NCBI RefSeq assembly: GCF_027247405.1
Contig: NZ_CP097463.1
Coordinates: forward strand, 124,001 to 188,000
DNA length: 64,000 nucleotides
Origin: Jatrophihabitans cynanchi
GTDB lineage: Bacteria > Actinomycetota > Actinomycetes > Mycobacteriales > Jatrophihabitantaceae
Reading direction: 5' to 3'
Position numbers and translations under genes: made by a program. This document shows, in pieces, positions 8,852 through 17,386 of the stretch (positions are counted from its first letter, which is position 1; each line of letters starts with the position of its first letter). The notes beneath the pieces are model-generated. The model searched no databases, was not told the origin of the DNA, and was given only the letters and a program-made list of their open reading frames with translations.

Positions 8852-9477
8852 CGGCGGCGCCCGGCCAGCACCCCGACGAGCACGCCGGCGAGCGCGATGG
8901 CCGCGCCGACCAGCGCGCCGCGGGCGAACTCGCCAGGGCGTCCGGACACTGCCGGGGCAGTGGGCGCGACGAACACGCCGGGCTCGGCCGGCGCCGTCCC
9001 GCCGATCACCGCCGGCCGCACGGCAACGGCGGGCGCGGTGCCGGTGAGCACGTCGTCGACGGCGCGGAAGAACTCGCCGGCCGTCTTCTTGGCGACCGCG
9101 ACCAGCATCCGCTGGCCGACCCCGGCCACGACTCCGCCGACAACGGCGTCCGCGTCGTAGCGGAGCCGGGTACTGCCGTCGCCGGCGTCGGCGAGAGCGA
9201 CCCGCACCTCGGTGCTCACCGTGCCCGGGCCGCCCGCGCCGGACGCGGTCATCAGGAACGAGCTCGGCGCCACCTGGTCGGACAGCTGCACCTGGCCGCT
9301 GTACGTTCCCTTGATCGAGGCCACTCCGGCGGTGACGGTCATCCGGTACGCGTCCGGGCCGGTCGACTCCAGCCGCTCGCAACCGGGAATCGTCCGCACC
9401 AGCACGGCGGGATCGTTCAGTGCCGCCCACACGTCCTGGACGGGTGCATGCAAGGTGGCCTCGCCACTGACTTTCAC
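8842..9477 (-). CDS. CoxG-like SRPBCC protein with C-terminal membrane anchor
   Basis: The protein has 211 residues. The START/SRPBCC fold covers about 1-145 (MKVSGEATLHAPVQDVWAAL, IPGCERLE, GTYSGQVQLSD, RLRYDADAVVGGVVAGVGQRML), which is the carbon-monoxide-dehydrogenase subunit G (CoxG) family. A low-complexity Ala/Pro linker leads to a single C-terminal hydrophobic segment (about 187-206) and an RRR tail, so it is probably membrane-tethered with the domain in the cytoplasm. CoxG proteins anchor or mature molybdenum hydroxylases. The GTG start at 9477 overlaps the stop of the molybdopterin subunit gene (GTGA), making it the last gene of the hydroxylase operon. Confidence 0.88.
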   Translation of the reverse strand: MKVSGEATLHAPVQDVWAALNDPAVLVRTIPGCERLESTGPDAYRMTVTAGVASIKGTYSGQVQLSDQVAPSSFLMTASGAGGPGTVSTEVRVALADAGDGSTRLRYDADAVVGGVVAGVGQRMLVAVAKKTAGEFFRAVDDVLTGTAPAVAVRPAVIGGTAPAEPGVFVAPTAPAVSGRPGEFARGALVGAAIALAGVLVGVLAGRRRQP

Positions 9478-11861
9478 GATCGGTTCCCTTCGGAGTGCTT
9501 GCGGCGCAGCTCGAACAGCTCGCTCGGCGAGATGGGCATGGCGGTGATCGGGAAGCCCTCGGCGTCCTCGATGGCGGCGGCGATCGCGGCCGCGCCGGGG
9601 ATGACGCCTGCCTCGCCGGCGCCCTTGATTCCCAACGGGTTGAGCGGCGAGGGCGTCTCGAGGTGATCGATCTCGATGCCGCGCGGGACCTCGGTCACGT
9701 ACGGCATCAGGAAGTCCATGAACGAGGCGTTCTGCAGCTGCCCAGCTTCGTCGTACGCCATCCGCTCGTACAGCGCCCCGCCGACGCCCTGCGCGACCCC
9801 ACCGTGGATCTGTCCCTCGACGATGCGCGGGTTGATCAGCGGGCCGCAGTCGTGCACCACGCAGTAGCGCAGGATCGTGATCTCGGCGGTGTCCGGGTCG
9901 GTCTCGACGATCACCGCGTGCATGCCGTTCGCGAACGTCGAGCGCATCGGCGAGAAGTAGTCGCGGCCCTCGACGCCCGGCTCGTCGTCCTCGCCCACCG
10001 GCGGCTTGCTGGTGTCGCCCACGGCGAACTGGGTCGCCGCCTGTGCCGAGTCGTCGAACGCGTAGCGCAGCGGGTTGGACAGCACCGCCACCGTTCCGAG
10101 GGAGATCTCCGCACCGGGCGAGCCGACCACGCGGACCACGCCGTCGACGATCTCCAGGTCGTCCGGATCGGCTTCGAGCGCGTCTGCGGCGACGCGCAGC
10201 GCTTTGGCGCGTGCGGCACGCGCGGCCAACGCGATCGCCGAGCCGCTCATCACCGCCGCCCGCGAGGCGAACGTCCCTACCGCGTAACCGAATCGCCGCG
10301 TGTCACCGGTAACCACCTCGACGTCCGACATCGGCACGCCGAGCTCGTCGGCGACGATCTGCGCGAAGACGGTCTGGTGCCCCTGCCCCTGCGTCGTCAG
10401 CCCGGTCGACACCTTCACCTTGCCGCTGGTCTCGACGACGACGTGCGCGCCCTCGTACGGGCCGACCCCGGTTCCCTCGACGTAGCAGGCGAGCCCGATG
10501 CCGACGCGCCGTCCCTCCGCCGCGGCCTGTGCCCGGTAGGCGGCGAACTCGTCCCAGCCGACGAGGTCCTTCAGCTTCGCCAGCGACGCCGGGAAGTCAC
10601 CGGAGTCGTAGATCAGCGGGCGGCCGTCCTGGAAGATCAGCCCGTGGTCGTAGGGCATCTCGTCCGGTCTGATGAAGTTGCGCTCGCGCACCGCGGTGCG
10701 GTCCAGGCCCAGTTCGCGCGCGATCGCGTCCATCACCCGTTCCATCACGAACACACCCTGTGGCCGGCCGGCGCCGCGGTACGGCGTGACGATCAGCGTG
10801 TTCGTGTAGAGCGAGTCGAACTCGACGCGGTACGCGCGCGGTTTGTACGGCCCGAGCAGCTGGGTCGAGGTGATGATCGGGACGATGAGCCCGTACGGGA
10901 TGTACGCGCCGTGGTCGTGCCAGAACCGCACGTCGAGCGCGAGCAGGTGGCCCTCGTCGTCGAAACCGGCCCGGACGTGGTGCTCCTGGGCGCGTTCGTG
11001 CGCGGCGGAGATGAAGTGCTCGCGGCGGTCCTCGACGAACTTGACGGGGCGGCCGAGCTGTCGCGCCGCCCAGGGCACCAGCACCTCCTCCGGCCAGGGG
11101 TGCACGATCTTGACGCCGAAGCCGCCGCCGACGTCCGGGGTGATCACGTCGACGTCCATCAGGGCGAGCCCGAGCTTGGCGGCCACCGCGGCGCGGACCC
11201 CGGTCGAGGTCTGGGTCGAGCTCCACATCCGCAGCCGGTGCGACTCGGTGTCCCAACGCGCGAGCACCCCGCGGCCCTCGAGCGGCGTGGACGCCGAGCG
11301 TTCCACGTGCAGGTCGAGCTCGAGCACGTGCGGCGCGCGGGCGAGCACGCCGTCGACGTCGCCGACCTGCTGCACCAGGTTGGCGGCCACGTTGCCCGGG
11401 ACGTCGGCGTGCACCAGGTGCTCGGCCGCGCGGGCGGCCGGGATGCCGACCACCGGCGGCAGCGGGGTGTAGCTCACCGTGATCTTGCCGGCGGCGTCCT
11501 CGGCCAGGTACCGGTTACGGGCGACGACCATGACGACCGGCTCGCCGACGTGCCGCACGACGTCGCGCGCCAGCGCGTACTGGGTGCGGCCCTGGGTGAG
11601 CGCCGGGTGCGGGATCAGCAGCGGCAACGGCTCGGCCAGCCGGTCGGGCAGATCCTCGTACGTGTAGATCGCGACCAGCCCGTCCACCTCGAGGGCGTCG
11701 TCGACGTCGATGCCGTCGACGCGGGCGTGCGCGTGCGGGCTGCGCACGAAGGCGCACTCGAGCGCGTCGTTGCCGAGGTCGTCGAGGTAGCCGCCGTGCC
11801 CGCGCAGCAGCCGCTCGTCCTCGACCCGCGCGACCGGTTCGCCGAACAGTCGCGTCGTCAT
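9474..11861 (-). CDS. Molybdenum hydroxylase large (molybdopterin) subunit, xanthine dehydrogenase / form II CoxL type
   Basis: This 795-residue protein starts FGEPVARVEDERLLRGHGGYLDD and has GGGFGVKIVHPWPEE, the active-site loop PYRGAGRPQGVF and the catalytic Glu in GIKGAGEAGVIPGAAAIAAAI near the C-terminus. The loop is not the AYxCSFR of true aerobic CO dehydrogenase (form I), so oxidation of CO is unlikely. The AYRGAGR-like loop is found in form II proteins and in xanthine/aldehyde oxidoreductases. It should combine with the downstream-encoded FeS and FAD subunits. The shared operon with an NCS2 xanthine/uracil permease makes a purine or pyrimidine the best guess for the substrate. The ATG at 11861 overlaps the FeS-subunit stop by 4 bases. 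Confidence 0.9.
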   Translation of the reverse strand: MTTRLFGEPVARVEDERLLRGHGGYLDDLGNDALECAFVRSPHAHARVDGIDVDDALEVDGLVAIYTYEDLPDRLAEPLPLLIPHPALTQGRTQYALARDVVRHVGEPVVMVVARNRYLAEDAAGKITVSYTPLPPVVGIPAARAAEHLVHADVPGNVAANLVQQVGDVDGVLARAPHVLELDLHVERSASTPLEGRGVLARWDTESHRLRMWSSTQTSTGVRAAVAAKLGLALMDVDVITPDVGGGFGVKIVHPWPEEVLVPWAARQLGRPVKFVEDRREHFISAAHERAQEHHVRAGFDDEGHLLALDVRFWHDHGAYIPYGLIVPIITSTQLLGPYKPRAYRVEFDSLYTNTLIVTPYRGAGRPQGVFVMERVMDAIARELGLDRTAVRERNFIRPDEMPYDHGLIFQDGRPLIYDSGDFPASLAKLKDLVGWDEFAAYRAQAAAEGRRVGIGLACYVEGTGVGPYEGAHVVVETSGKVKVSTGLTTQGQGHQTVFAQIVADELGVPMSDVEVVTGDTRRFGYAVGTFASRAAVMSGSAIALAARAARAKALRVAADALEADPDDLEIVDGVVRVVGSPGAEISLGTVAVLSNPLRYAFDDSAQAATQFAVGDTSKPPVGEDDEPGVEGRDYFSPMRSTFANGMHAVIVETDPDTAEITILRYCVVHDCGPLINPRIVEGQIHGGVAQGVGGALYERMAYDEAGQLQNASFMDFLMPYVTEVPRGIEIDHLETPSPLNPLGIKGAGEAGVIPGAAAIAAAIEDAEGFPITAMPISPSELFELRRKHSEGNRS

Positions 11862-12334
11862 GCCGACAGCTCCGCCGCGCGCAGCACGGCCTTGACGATG
11901 TTCTGGTAGCCGGTGCAGCGGCACAGGTTCCCGGCGATCATCTCGCGCGCCTCGTCCTCGCTCGGGTCGGGGTTCTCGCGCAACCCGGCCGTGATCGTGG
12001 TGAGGAACCCCGGCGTGCAGAACCCGCACTGCAGACCGTGGCAGTCGCGGAACGCCTGCTGCACCGGCGAGAGCGTGTCACCGGCGGCCAGCCCCTCCAC
12101 CGTGGTGATCCGCGCGCCGTCGACGCTCACCGCCAGCAACAGGCACGAGCGCATCGGCGCGCCGTCGACGAGCACCGTGCACGCGCCGCACACGCCGTGC
12201 TCGCAGCCGACGTGCGTCCCGGTGAGCTCGAGGTCGTGACGCAGGCAGTCCGACAGCAGCCGGCGGGCGGGAACCTGAAGGTCGTGGACCGCGCCGTTCA
12301 CGTCCAGCCGGATCTGGTGAAGTTGCTCGTTCAT
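11858..12334 (-). CDS. Molybdenum hydroxylase small (2Fe-2S) subunit
   Basis: This 158-residue protein carries two [2Fe-2S] clusters. The plant-type ferredoxin cluster is GCEHGVCGACTVLVDG plus a later C in SCLLLAV. The C-terminal helical cluster is GLQCGFCTPGFL and NLCRCTGYQNIVKAV. It passes electrons from the molybdenum centre to FAD. It sits between the FAD and molybdopterin subunit genes with ATGA overlaps on both sides, giving the common M-S-L gene order. Confidence 0.94.
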   Translation of the reverse strand: MNEQLHQIRLDVNGAVHDLQVPARRLLSDCLRHDLELTGTHVGCEHGVCGACTVLVDGAPMRSCLLLAVSVDGARITTVEGLAAGDTLSPVQQAFRDCHGLQCGFCTPGFLTTITAGLRENPDPSEDEAREMIAGNLCRCTGYQNIVKAVLRAAELSA

Positions 12335-13209
12335 GCGCGGCTCCGTTCCTGTGCCTGCCGGTAGGCGCCCTCCAGCGCGCGGGCGGTGAGCACGCCGGCG
12401 AGGTGCAGACGGTAGTCGGCGGTGGCGTGGATGTCGGCCTCCGGCTCGAGCTGCCCGCGCGCGGCGTCGGCGGCAGCCGCGAAGTCCGGCGCGGCCCCGG
12501 AACCCGGCACGGCGGCCTCGGTCAGGTCGAGCACCAGCGGCGTCGCCGAGACCGACAGGTACGCGGCACGTGCCGCCGAAACGGCCCCGGTGGCGTCCAG
12601 TTGGACGAGAGCGGCGACGCCACACACCGCGTAGTCGCCGTGCCGCCGCGCGACCTCGACGAACTCGGTGCCGGCACCCGCAGGCAGCACCGGGAAGCTC
12701 GCCTCGACCGCCAGTTCGCCCGCCTGCACCGCCGACTCCAGCGGCCCGAGGAAGAAGTCGCCGGCTGCCACGTCGCGCGCGCCGCCAGCCGAGGCGACCC
12801 GCACCGTGCCGTCCAGCAGCGCGAGCACGGCGGTCATCTCGCCCGCGGGGTCGGCGTGCGCCAGGCTGCCCACGGTCGTGCCGCGGTTGCGGATCGTCGC
12901 GTGGGCGACCAGCCGCAGTGCGGTACGCAGCAACGGCTGCGCCCGGTAGGCGTCCTCGTCCGCGAGAACGTGCGCGTGCCGGGCCAGTGCGCCGACCCGC
13001 ACCGCCTGCGCGTCGACCCGGACGTAGTCCAGTTCGTGCAGCCGGTTGATGTCGACGAGGTGATGCGGGGCGGCCAGTCGCATGGACAGGATCGGCAGCA
13101 GCGACTGGCCGCCCGCGAGCACCTTGCCGTCGGCACCCAGGTCGGCGAGCGTCGTCAGGGCTTCGGCGACGGACTCCGGCCTGGAGTAGCCGAACGGTGG
13201 CGGTTTCAC
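12331..13209 (-). CDS. Molybdenum hydroxylase medium (FAD-binding) subunit
   Basis: This 292-residue protein has the FAD-binding motifs of the CoxM/xanthine dehydrogenase family: KVLAGGQSLLPILSMRLAAPHHLVDINRL and ATIRNRGTTVGSLAHADPAGEM. The family C-terminal domain follows (VEVARRHGDYAVCGVAALVQLD). The GTG start at 13209 gives VKPPPFGYSRPESVAEAL. It overlaps the permease stop (GTGA), so uptake and oxidation of the substrate are co-transcribed. Confidence 0.93.
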   Translation of the reverse strand: MKPPPFGYSRPESVAEALTTLADLGADGKVLAGGQSLLPILSMRLAAPHHLVDINRLHELDYVRVDAQAVRVGALARHAHVLADEDAYRAQPLLRTALRLVAHATIRNRGTTVGSLAHADPAGEMTAVLALLDGTVRVASAGGARDVAAGDFFLGPLESAVQAGELAVEASFPVLPAGAGTEFVEVARRHGDYAVCGVAALVQLDATGAVSAARAAYLSVSATPLVLDLTEAAVPGSGAAPDFAAAADAARGQLEPEADIHATADYRLHLAGVLTARALEGAYRQAQERSRA

Positions 13210-14690
13210 TCCGGCCCGGAACCCTCCGTCGCGAACGGGGACAGTTCGCCCTCGGGTGTCTCCACGTTGCCCGTCGAGAGCATGGCACCACCCTCGTAGC
13301 CGCGCCCGGCGCCTTGCGGTTCGATGCGCAGGTGCTGCGGTGCCAGCCACCGGACGAAGTGGTAGAAGACGATCGCGAAGATCGTGCCGAGTGCGATGCC
13401 GCTGATCGAGAAGTCGTTGGTGAACTTCAGCGACACGCCGCCGATTCCGGCGATCAGCGCGGCGGCGAGCGGCACCAGGTTCACCGGGTTGGCGAAGTCG
13501 ACGTGGTTCTCGATCCAGATCTTCGCACCGAGCAGGCCGATCATCCCGTACAGCACCACGGTGATGCCGCCGAGCACGCCGCCCGGCGTCGCGCTCACGA
13601 TCGCCCCGAACTTCGGACAGAAGCCGAGCAGGATCGCGACGACGGCAGCCACCCAGTACGCGGCCGTCGAGTAGACCCGGGTGGCCGCCATGACGCCGAT
13701 GTTCTCGGCGTAGGTGGTCGTCGGGGCGCCACCGACCGCGCTGGCGATCGCGGTGCCCACACCGTCGCCGATGAACGCCCGGCCGAGGTACGGGTCGAGG
13801 TTCTCGCCGGTCATCTCGCTGACCGCCTTGACGTGCCCGGCGTTCTCGGCGATCAGCGCGATCACGCTGGGCAGGATCAGCAGGATGAACGTCATCGAGA
13901 AGCTCGGGCCGTGCCAGCCGACGATCTGCTCCTTGCCGTCTGCCGCGAACACCGACTTGTGCGGGAAGCCGAGCCAGTCGGCGTTCTTCACCCCGGTCCA
14001 GTCGATCCGGTGGTGCGGCTTGGGGCCGCTGCCGTCCGGTAGCACCGAGTTGATCTTGCCGAAGATGTGGTCGAACGCCCAGGACAGGCCGTAGCCGAAC
14101 AGCAGGCCGAGGAAGATCGCGATCCGGGACCAGAAGCCCCGGAACAGCACGGCCGCCGCGATCACGAACGCCATCGTGAGCAGGCCGATCCACTCATCCT
14201 GCGGCCAGTACACGCCCGCGACCACCGGCGCCAGGTTGAAGCCGATCAGCATGACCACCGCGCCGGTGACGGCGGGCGGCAGCACCTTCTGCACGATCCC
14301 GCCGCCGGCGAAGTGCACCACGATGCCGACCAGGACGAGCACCACGCCGGCCACCAGGATCGCTCCGGTGACCTCCTTGGAGTTGCCGCCCTGCGCACGC
14401 ACGGCCGCCACACCGGCGACGAACGAGGCCGAGGTGCCGAGGTAGGACGGCACCTTCCCGTTCACGATGAACAGGAAGATGATCGTCGCGACACCGGACA
14501 TCATGATCGCGAGGTTCGGGTTCAGCCCCATGATCACCGGGAAGACGAACGTGGCCCCGAACATGGCCACCACGTGCTGCGCGCCGAGCCCGACGGTGCG
14601 ACCCCACGAGAGCCGCTCGCCGGGGCGTACCACCTCGCCGGGCGGAGGCGTCTTGCCCCCGTACACCAGCTTCCAGCCAAAAGCAGACAT
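13206..14690 (-). CDS. NCS2 family uracil/xanthine permease
   Basis: The 494-residue integral membrane protein has about 12-14 hydrophobic segments. NCS2 signatures are present: QHVVAMFGATFVFPVIMGLNP in TM1, TSASFVAG in the half-helix, AENAGHVKAVSEMTGENLDP in TM8 and GGAPTTTYAENIGVMAATRVYS in TM10. The overall pattern is nearest to UraA-type nucleobase:proton symporters; xanthine or uracil are the likely substrates. It is the first gene of a five-gene operon with the molybdenum hydroxylase. The ATG at 14690 follows a 156-bp region with inverted GCTCAC repeats. Hydrophilic tails at both ends are usual for the family. Confidence 0.92.
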   Translation of the reverse strand: MSAFGWKLVYGGKTPPPGEVVRPGERLSWGRTVGLGAQHVVAMFGATFVFPVIMGLNPNLAIMMSGVATIIFLFIVNGKVPSYLGTSASFVAGVAAVRAQGGNSKEVTGAILVAGVVLVLVGIVVHFAGGGIVQKVLPPAVTGAVVMLIGFNLAPVVAGVYWPQDEWIGLLTMAFVIAAAVLFRGFWSRIAIFLGLLFGYGLSWAFDHIFGKINSVLPDGSGPKPHHRIDWTGVKNADWLGFPHKSVFAADGKEQIVGWHGPSFSMTFILLILPSVIALIAENAGHVKAVSEMTGENLDPYLGRAFIGDGVGTAIASAVGGAPTTTYAENIGVMAATRVYSTAAYWVAAVVAILLGFCPKFGAIVSATPGGVLGGITVVLYGMIGLLGAKIWIENHVDFANPVNLVPLAAALIAGIGGVSLKFTNDFSISGIALGTIFAIVFYHFVRWLAPQHLRIEPQGAGRGYEGGAMLSTGNVETPEGELSPFATEGSGPE

Positions 14691-14846
14691 TCGCGTCGCC
14701 CCTTCTGCGGACCCGCATGATCGTCTCGCCGGCGCGCTCACTGTGAGCACGCTCACCGAGACGGTAGGGCCGCCGTCAACGGCCGATCATTGTGCAAATC
14801 TGACGAAGGCCGAGGGATGTTGCTGGCGCAGATAGGAAAGTGTCGT
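14691..14846. promoter_or_regulatory. Permease/hydroxylase operon control region with GCTCAC/GTGAGC repeats
   Basis: This region lies between the PucR-family gene and the permease. At 14736-14756 it has GCTCAC, T, GTGAGC, AC, GCTCAC: two overlapping inverted repeats sharing the middle half-site, 46 bp upstream of the permease start. It is a plausible operator of the permease-hydroxylase operon, perhaps bound by the adjacent PucR protein. Neither the binding nor a -10/-35 pair is proven by the sequence. Confidence 0.45.
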
Positions 14847-16544
14847 TCACAAACCGCGCATTTGGACGACCCGCAGCGCCAGCGCCACGTCCAGCCGCAG
14901 GTTCGCGTCCGACGTGAACGGGCCGATCATCGTCTCCAGCTTGGTGATCCGGTAGCGCAGCGTGTTGTAGTGGAAATGCAGTGAGCGCGCCGTCTCGGCC
15001 ACGTTGCAGTTGCGGTCGAGCAGCTCCTGCAGCGTGCCGCGCAGGTCCAGCGCGTCGGGCGTGTCCGCGCCCAGCGGCCCCAGCACCTCGGCCGCGAAGG
15101 CCCGCAGCTCGCCGGGATCGCTGACGAGCGAGAGCACCCGGTGCACACCGAGCCCGTCGAAGTGGGCGACCGCGCCGGGTCCGTGCGTCCGCCGCCCGAC
15201 CCGGACCGCAGTGCCGGCCTGCTCGTACGCGGCAGCCAGGTCGGCGATCGAGCCGATCACCCTGCTGACGCCGGTGCTGAACGAGCGCCGCCCGCCGCCG
15301 CGATCGCCCGCGACCGACGACACCAGCTCGGCGACGGTGCGCTGCACGGACTCCGGCTCGGCGGGCACGAGCGCGACCAGTTCGTGGGTGAACCCGACGA
15401 CCGGCACCGCGCGGTCGCGGGCACGCAGTACCTGCTCCCAGGCCGCCGTCAGCCGGTCCATCGGCGTGCGACCTGCCACGCTGGCCGGCCCGGACGACTC
15501 GTCCAGCCGGGCGACGATGACGGCGAGCGGCCGGTCGACGTCCCAGCCGAGCTGCGCGCAGTGCTCGGTCACCAGCTCGGGTGGACCGGCCACGCCGTTG
15601 AGCGCGTCGCGCAGGAAGTCGCCGCGAAACTTCGACTCGACCGCCGACACTGCCAGCTGCTTGGTGATCGCGAGCGCGGCGACGGTGGCGGCCCGCTCCA
15701 GCGCCTGCACGGTGACCGGCCCGAGGCCGCCGTTCGGCCCGTATGCGGCGATCAGGCCGTGGTCGGTGCCGCCGGCGATCACGCGGGCGACGGCGAGCTG
15801 CCCGCCGGTGGCGTCCGGCGCGTCCTGCAGCCCGGCGTGTACCTGCTCGGTGCGGAACCGGCCGGACGGGTCGAACAGCGGCAGCGCCGCGAGGGCCGCC
15901 GAGTTCGCCTCGGCGCCACCGGTGGTCTGCACCCGCCCGTCCGGCGAGCAGATCAGCACGGCGGTGTCGAACAGGGCAGCCACCTCTGCGGCGATCTGCG
16001 GCAGGTCGCCGCCGCCGAGCACGAGCGCGGTCAGCGTGCGGTGCAGCCGGTCGGCGACGTCCAGCGCCCAGGTCTGCCGGTCGACGAGTTGCGTGAACAC
16101 CTCGGACATCACCTCGTCGAAGGCGACGCCCCGAGGCAGCACGAGCACCGGAAAGCCGTGCCGCTCTGCGGTGTCGAGCATGTCCGGCGGGAGCTCGTCC
16201 AGGTAGCGGCCGGTCTTGACGCCGAGCGCGCTGACCCCGCGTTCGGCCAGCCCGTCGACCAGCCGGGCGACCACGGACGGGTCGAAGGTGCCGCCCTGCC
16301 CGCCGTGGCGCAACGGGAAGCCGGTGGTCAGCAGCAGCTCGTTCGGCTTGACCCACGGCAGGATGTCCGGAACCTCCATGACGTTCACCCAGCGCACCAC
16401 GGTGTCCAGGCCGGCAGCGCCCGCAGCCACCTCGGCACCGGCCAGGCTCGGCAGTGCGAGCAGCCCGCGAACCGTGAGGGCGTAGTCGGCGGCCACTGGC
16501 AGATCACGTCGCTGCGGCGGCACAACGTTGGCAACGTTCTCCAT
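14847..16544 (-). CDS. PucR family transcriptional regulator
   Basis: About 565 residues. The N-terminal PucR sensory domain (about 20-150) has LTVRGLLALPSLAGAEVAAG, VNVMEVPDILPWVKPNELLLTTG and LGVKTGRYLDELPPDML. A GGDEF-like middle region follows. The C-terminal HTH_30 domain has LRGTLQELLDRNCNVAETARSLHFHYNTLRYRITKLETMIG. PucR proteins control purine catabolism genes, and the flanking genes (permease, molybdenum hydroxylase, AllFGH-like set) match this role. A GTG at 16553 would add three residues. It is divergent from the DUF2877 gene with only about 36 bp between starts, so one bound regulator could control both directions. The codons just after the start contain AACGTT twice. Confidence 0.92.
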   Translation of the reverse strand: MENVANVVPPQRRDLPVAADYALTVRGLLALPSLAGAEVAAGAAGLDTVVRWVNVMEVPDILPWVKPNELLLTTGFPLRHGGQGGTFDPSVVARLVDGLAERGVSALGVKTGRYLDELPPDMLDTAERHGFPVLVLPRGVAFDEVMSEVFTQLVDRQTWALDVADRLHRTLTALVLGGGDLPQIAAEVAALFDTAVLICSPDGRVQTTGGAEANSAALAALPLFDPSGRFRTEQVHAGLQDAPDATGGQLAVARVIAGGTDHGLIAAYGPNGGLGPVTVQALERAATVAALAITKQLAVSAVESKFRGDFLRDALNGVAGPPELVTEHCAQLGWDVDRPLAVIVARLDESSGPASVAGRTPMDRLTAAWEQVLRARDRAVPVVGFTHELVALVPAEPESVQRTVAELVSSVAGDRGGGRRSFSTGVSRVIGSIADLAAAYEQAGTAVRVGRRTHGPGAVAHFDGLGVHRVLSLVSDPGELRAFAAEVLGPLGADTPDALDLRGTLQELLDRNCNVAETARSLHFHYNTLRYRITKLETMIGPFTSDANLRLDVALALRVVQMRGL

Positions 16545-16580
16545 GGGGCGCACCGTACGCCTGCCGTAGCTTCGCTAACC

Positions 16581-17372
16581 ATGCAGATCCGCGCAGCCGC
16601 CAGCAGCGCGCTGCGCGACCTGCTCGCCGGCCCGCCCGTGCCCGCCCGCCTGCTCGGCTCGGGCCCGTACGCGCTCTACCTCGGCACCGACGACGCCGTC
16701 GTGGCGGTGCTGGCGCGCGACGCCGTGCGCCTGCCCTGTTCCCTCACCTTGAGCACGTCTTCGGCCGAACTGCCGCTGACCTCGCTCGATGTGCGCGATG
16801 CGGTGTCGGTCGGCGAGGGCGCGATCCGCTGGACGGGACGCGCCGGGCCGGGCGCTGTGCTCGTCGCACGGCACTGGGCGCCGGCGCGAGTCCGCAAGGG
16901 GACGAGCATTCCGATCGACAGATGGCGCTCGGCCCTGTCCGCGTTCGACTGCGGCGTGGAAGCCCGGCTGATCGGCGGCCTGACGGTCGGCTCGTGCGAC
17001 CTGGCCGGTTCGCTGTTGGGCCGGGGACCGGGCCTGACGCCGGCCGGTGACGACGTGCTCGCCGGGTTCCTGCTCGGCACCCGAGCCCTCGGGGTCCCCG
17101 CCGGCCCGCTCGGCCGGTTCGTCGCCGAGCAGGCGCCGGCCGCGACGACCGCGCTGTCCGCGCAACTGCTGCGTCACGCGATCCGCGGCGAATGCGTGCC
17201 GCAGGTGGGCGCCGCGCTCGCCTCCCCCGGAGACACGAGCGCGCTCGTCGCGCTGCTCGCGGTGGGCCACACGTCCGGCACCGCCCTGGCACGCGGCCTG
17301 CTGCGGGCGGCCGAGTACGCCGCGGGCGTCGGCGCTGCGACGACGACCGCGGCGACGACGACCGCGGCGTGA
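16581..17372 (+). CDS. allH: DUF2877 protein, oxamate carbamoyltransferase AllH-like subunit
   Basis: This 263-residue protein carries the DUF2877 signature LLGRGPGLTPAGDDVLAGFLLG (about 150-171). DUF2877 is the E. coli YlbF/AllH family, which forms oxamate carbamoyltransferase with AllF (FdrA) and AllG in the last steps of anaerobic allantoin breakdown. Here it is followed directly by FdrA and DUF1116. The C-terminus ends in a low-complexity Ala/Thr tail made by a 15-bp direct repeat. A -10-like TAGCTT lies 8 nt before the ATG and no SD is evident, so a leaderless transcript is likely. It is divergent from the PucR gene. Confidence 0.82.
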   Translation: MQIRAAASSALRDLLAGPPVPARLLGSGPYALYLGTDDAVVAVLARDAVRLPCSLTLSTSSAELPLTSLDVRDAVSVGEGAIRWTGRAGPGAVLVARHWAPARVRKGTSIPIDRWRSALSAFDCGVEARLIGGLTVGSCDLAGSLLGRGPGLTPAGDDVLAGFLLGTRALGVPAGPLGRFVAEQAPAATTALSAQLLRHAIRGECVPQVGAALASPGDTSALVALLAVGHTSGTALARGLLRAAEYAAGVGAATTTAATTTAA

Positions 17373-17386
17373 CGGCGGAGGCGATC

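Noticed and set aside
9474-13209. Aerobic carbon monoxide dehydrogenase (coxMSL)
   Set aside because: The active-site loop is PYRGAGR and not AYxCSFR with the Cu-binding Cys, so CO oxidation is not supported.
15141-16580. Long plus-strand frame upstream of the DUF2877 gene
   Set aside because: It is antisense to the PucR family gene, has no domain, and merely joins the true gene start at 16581.
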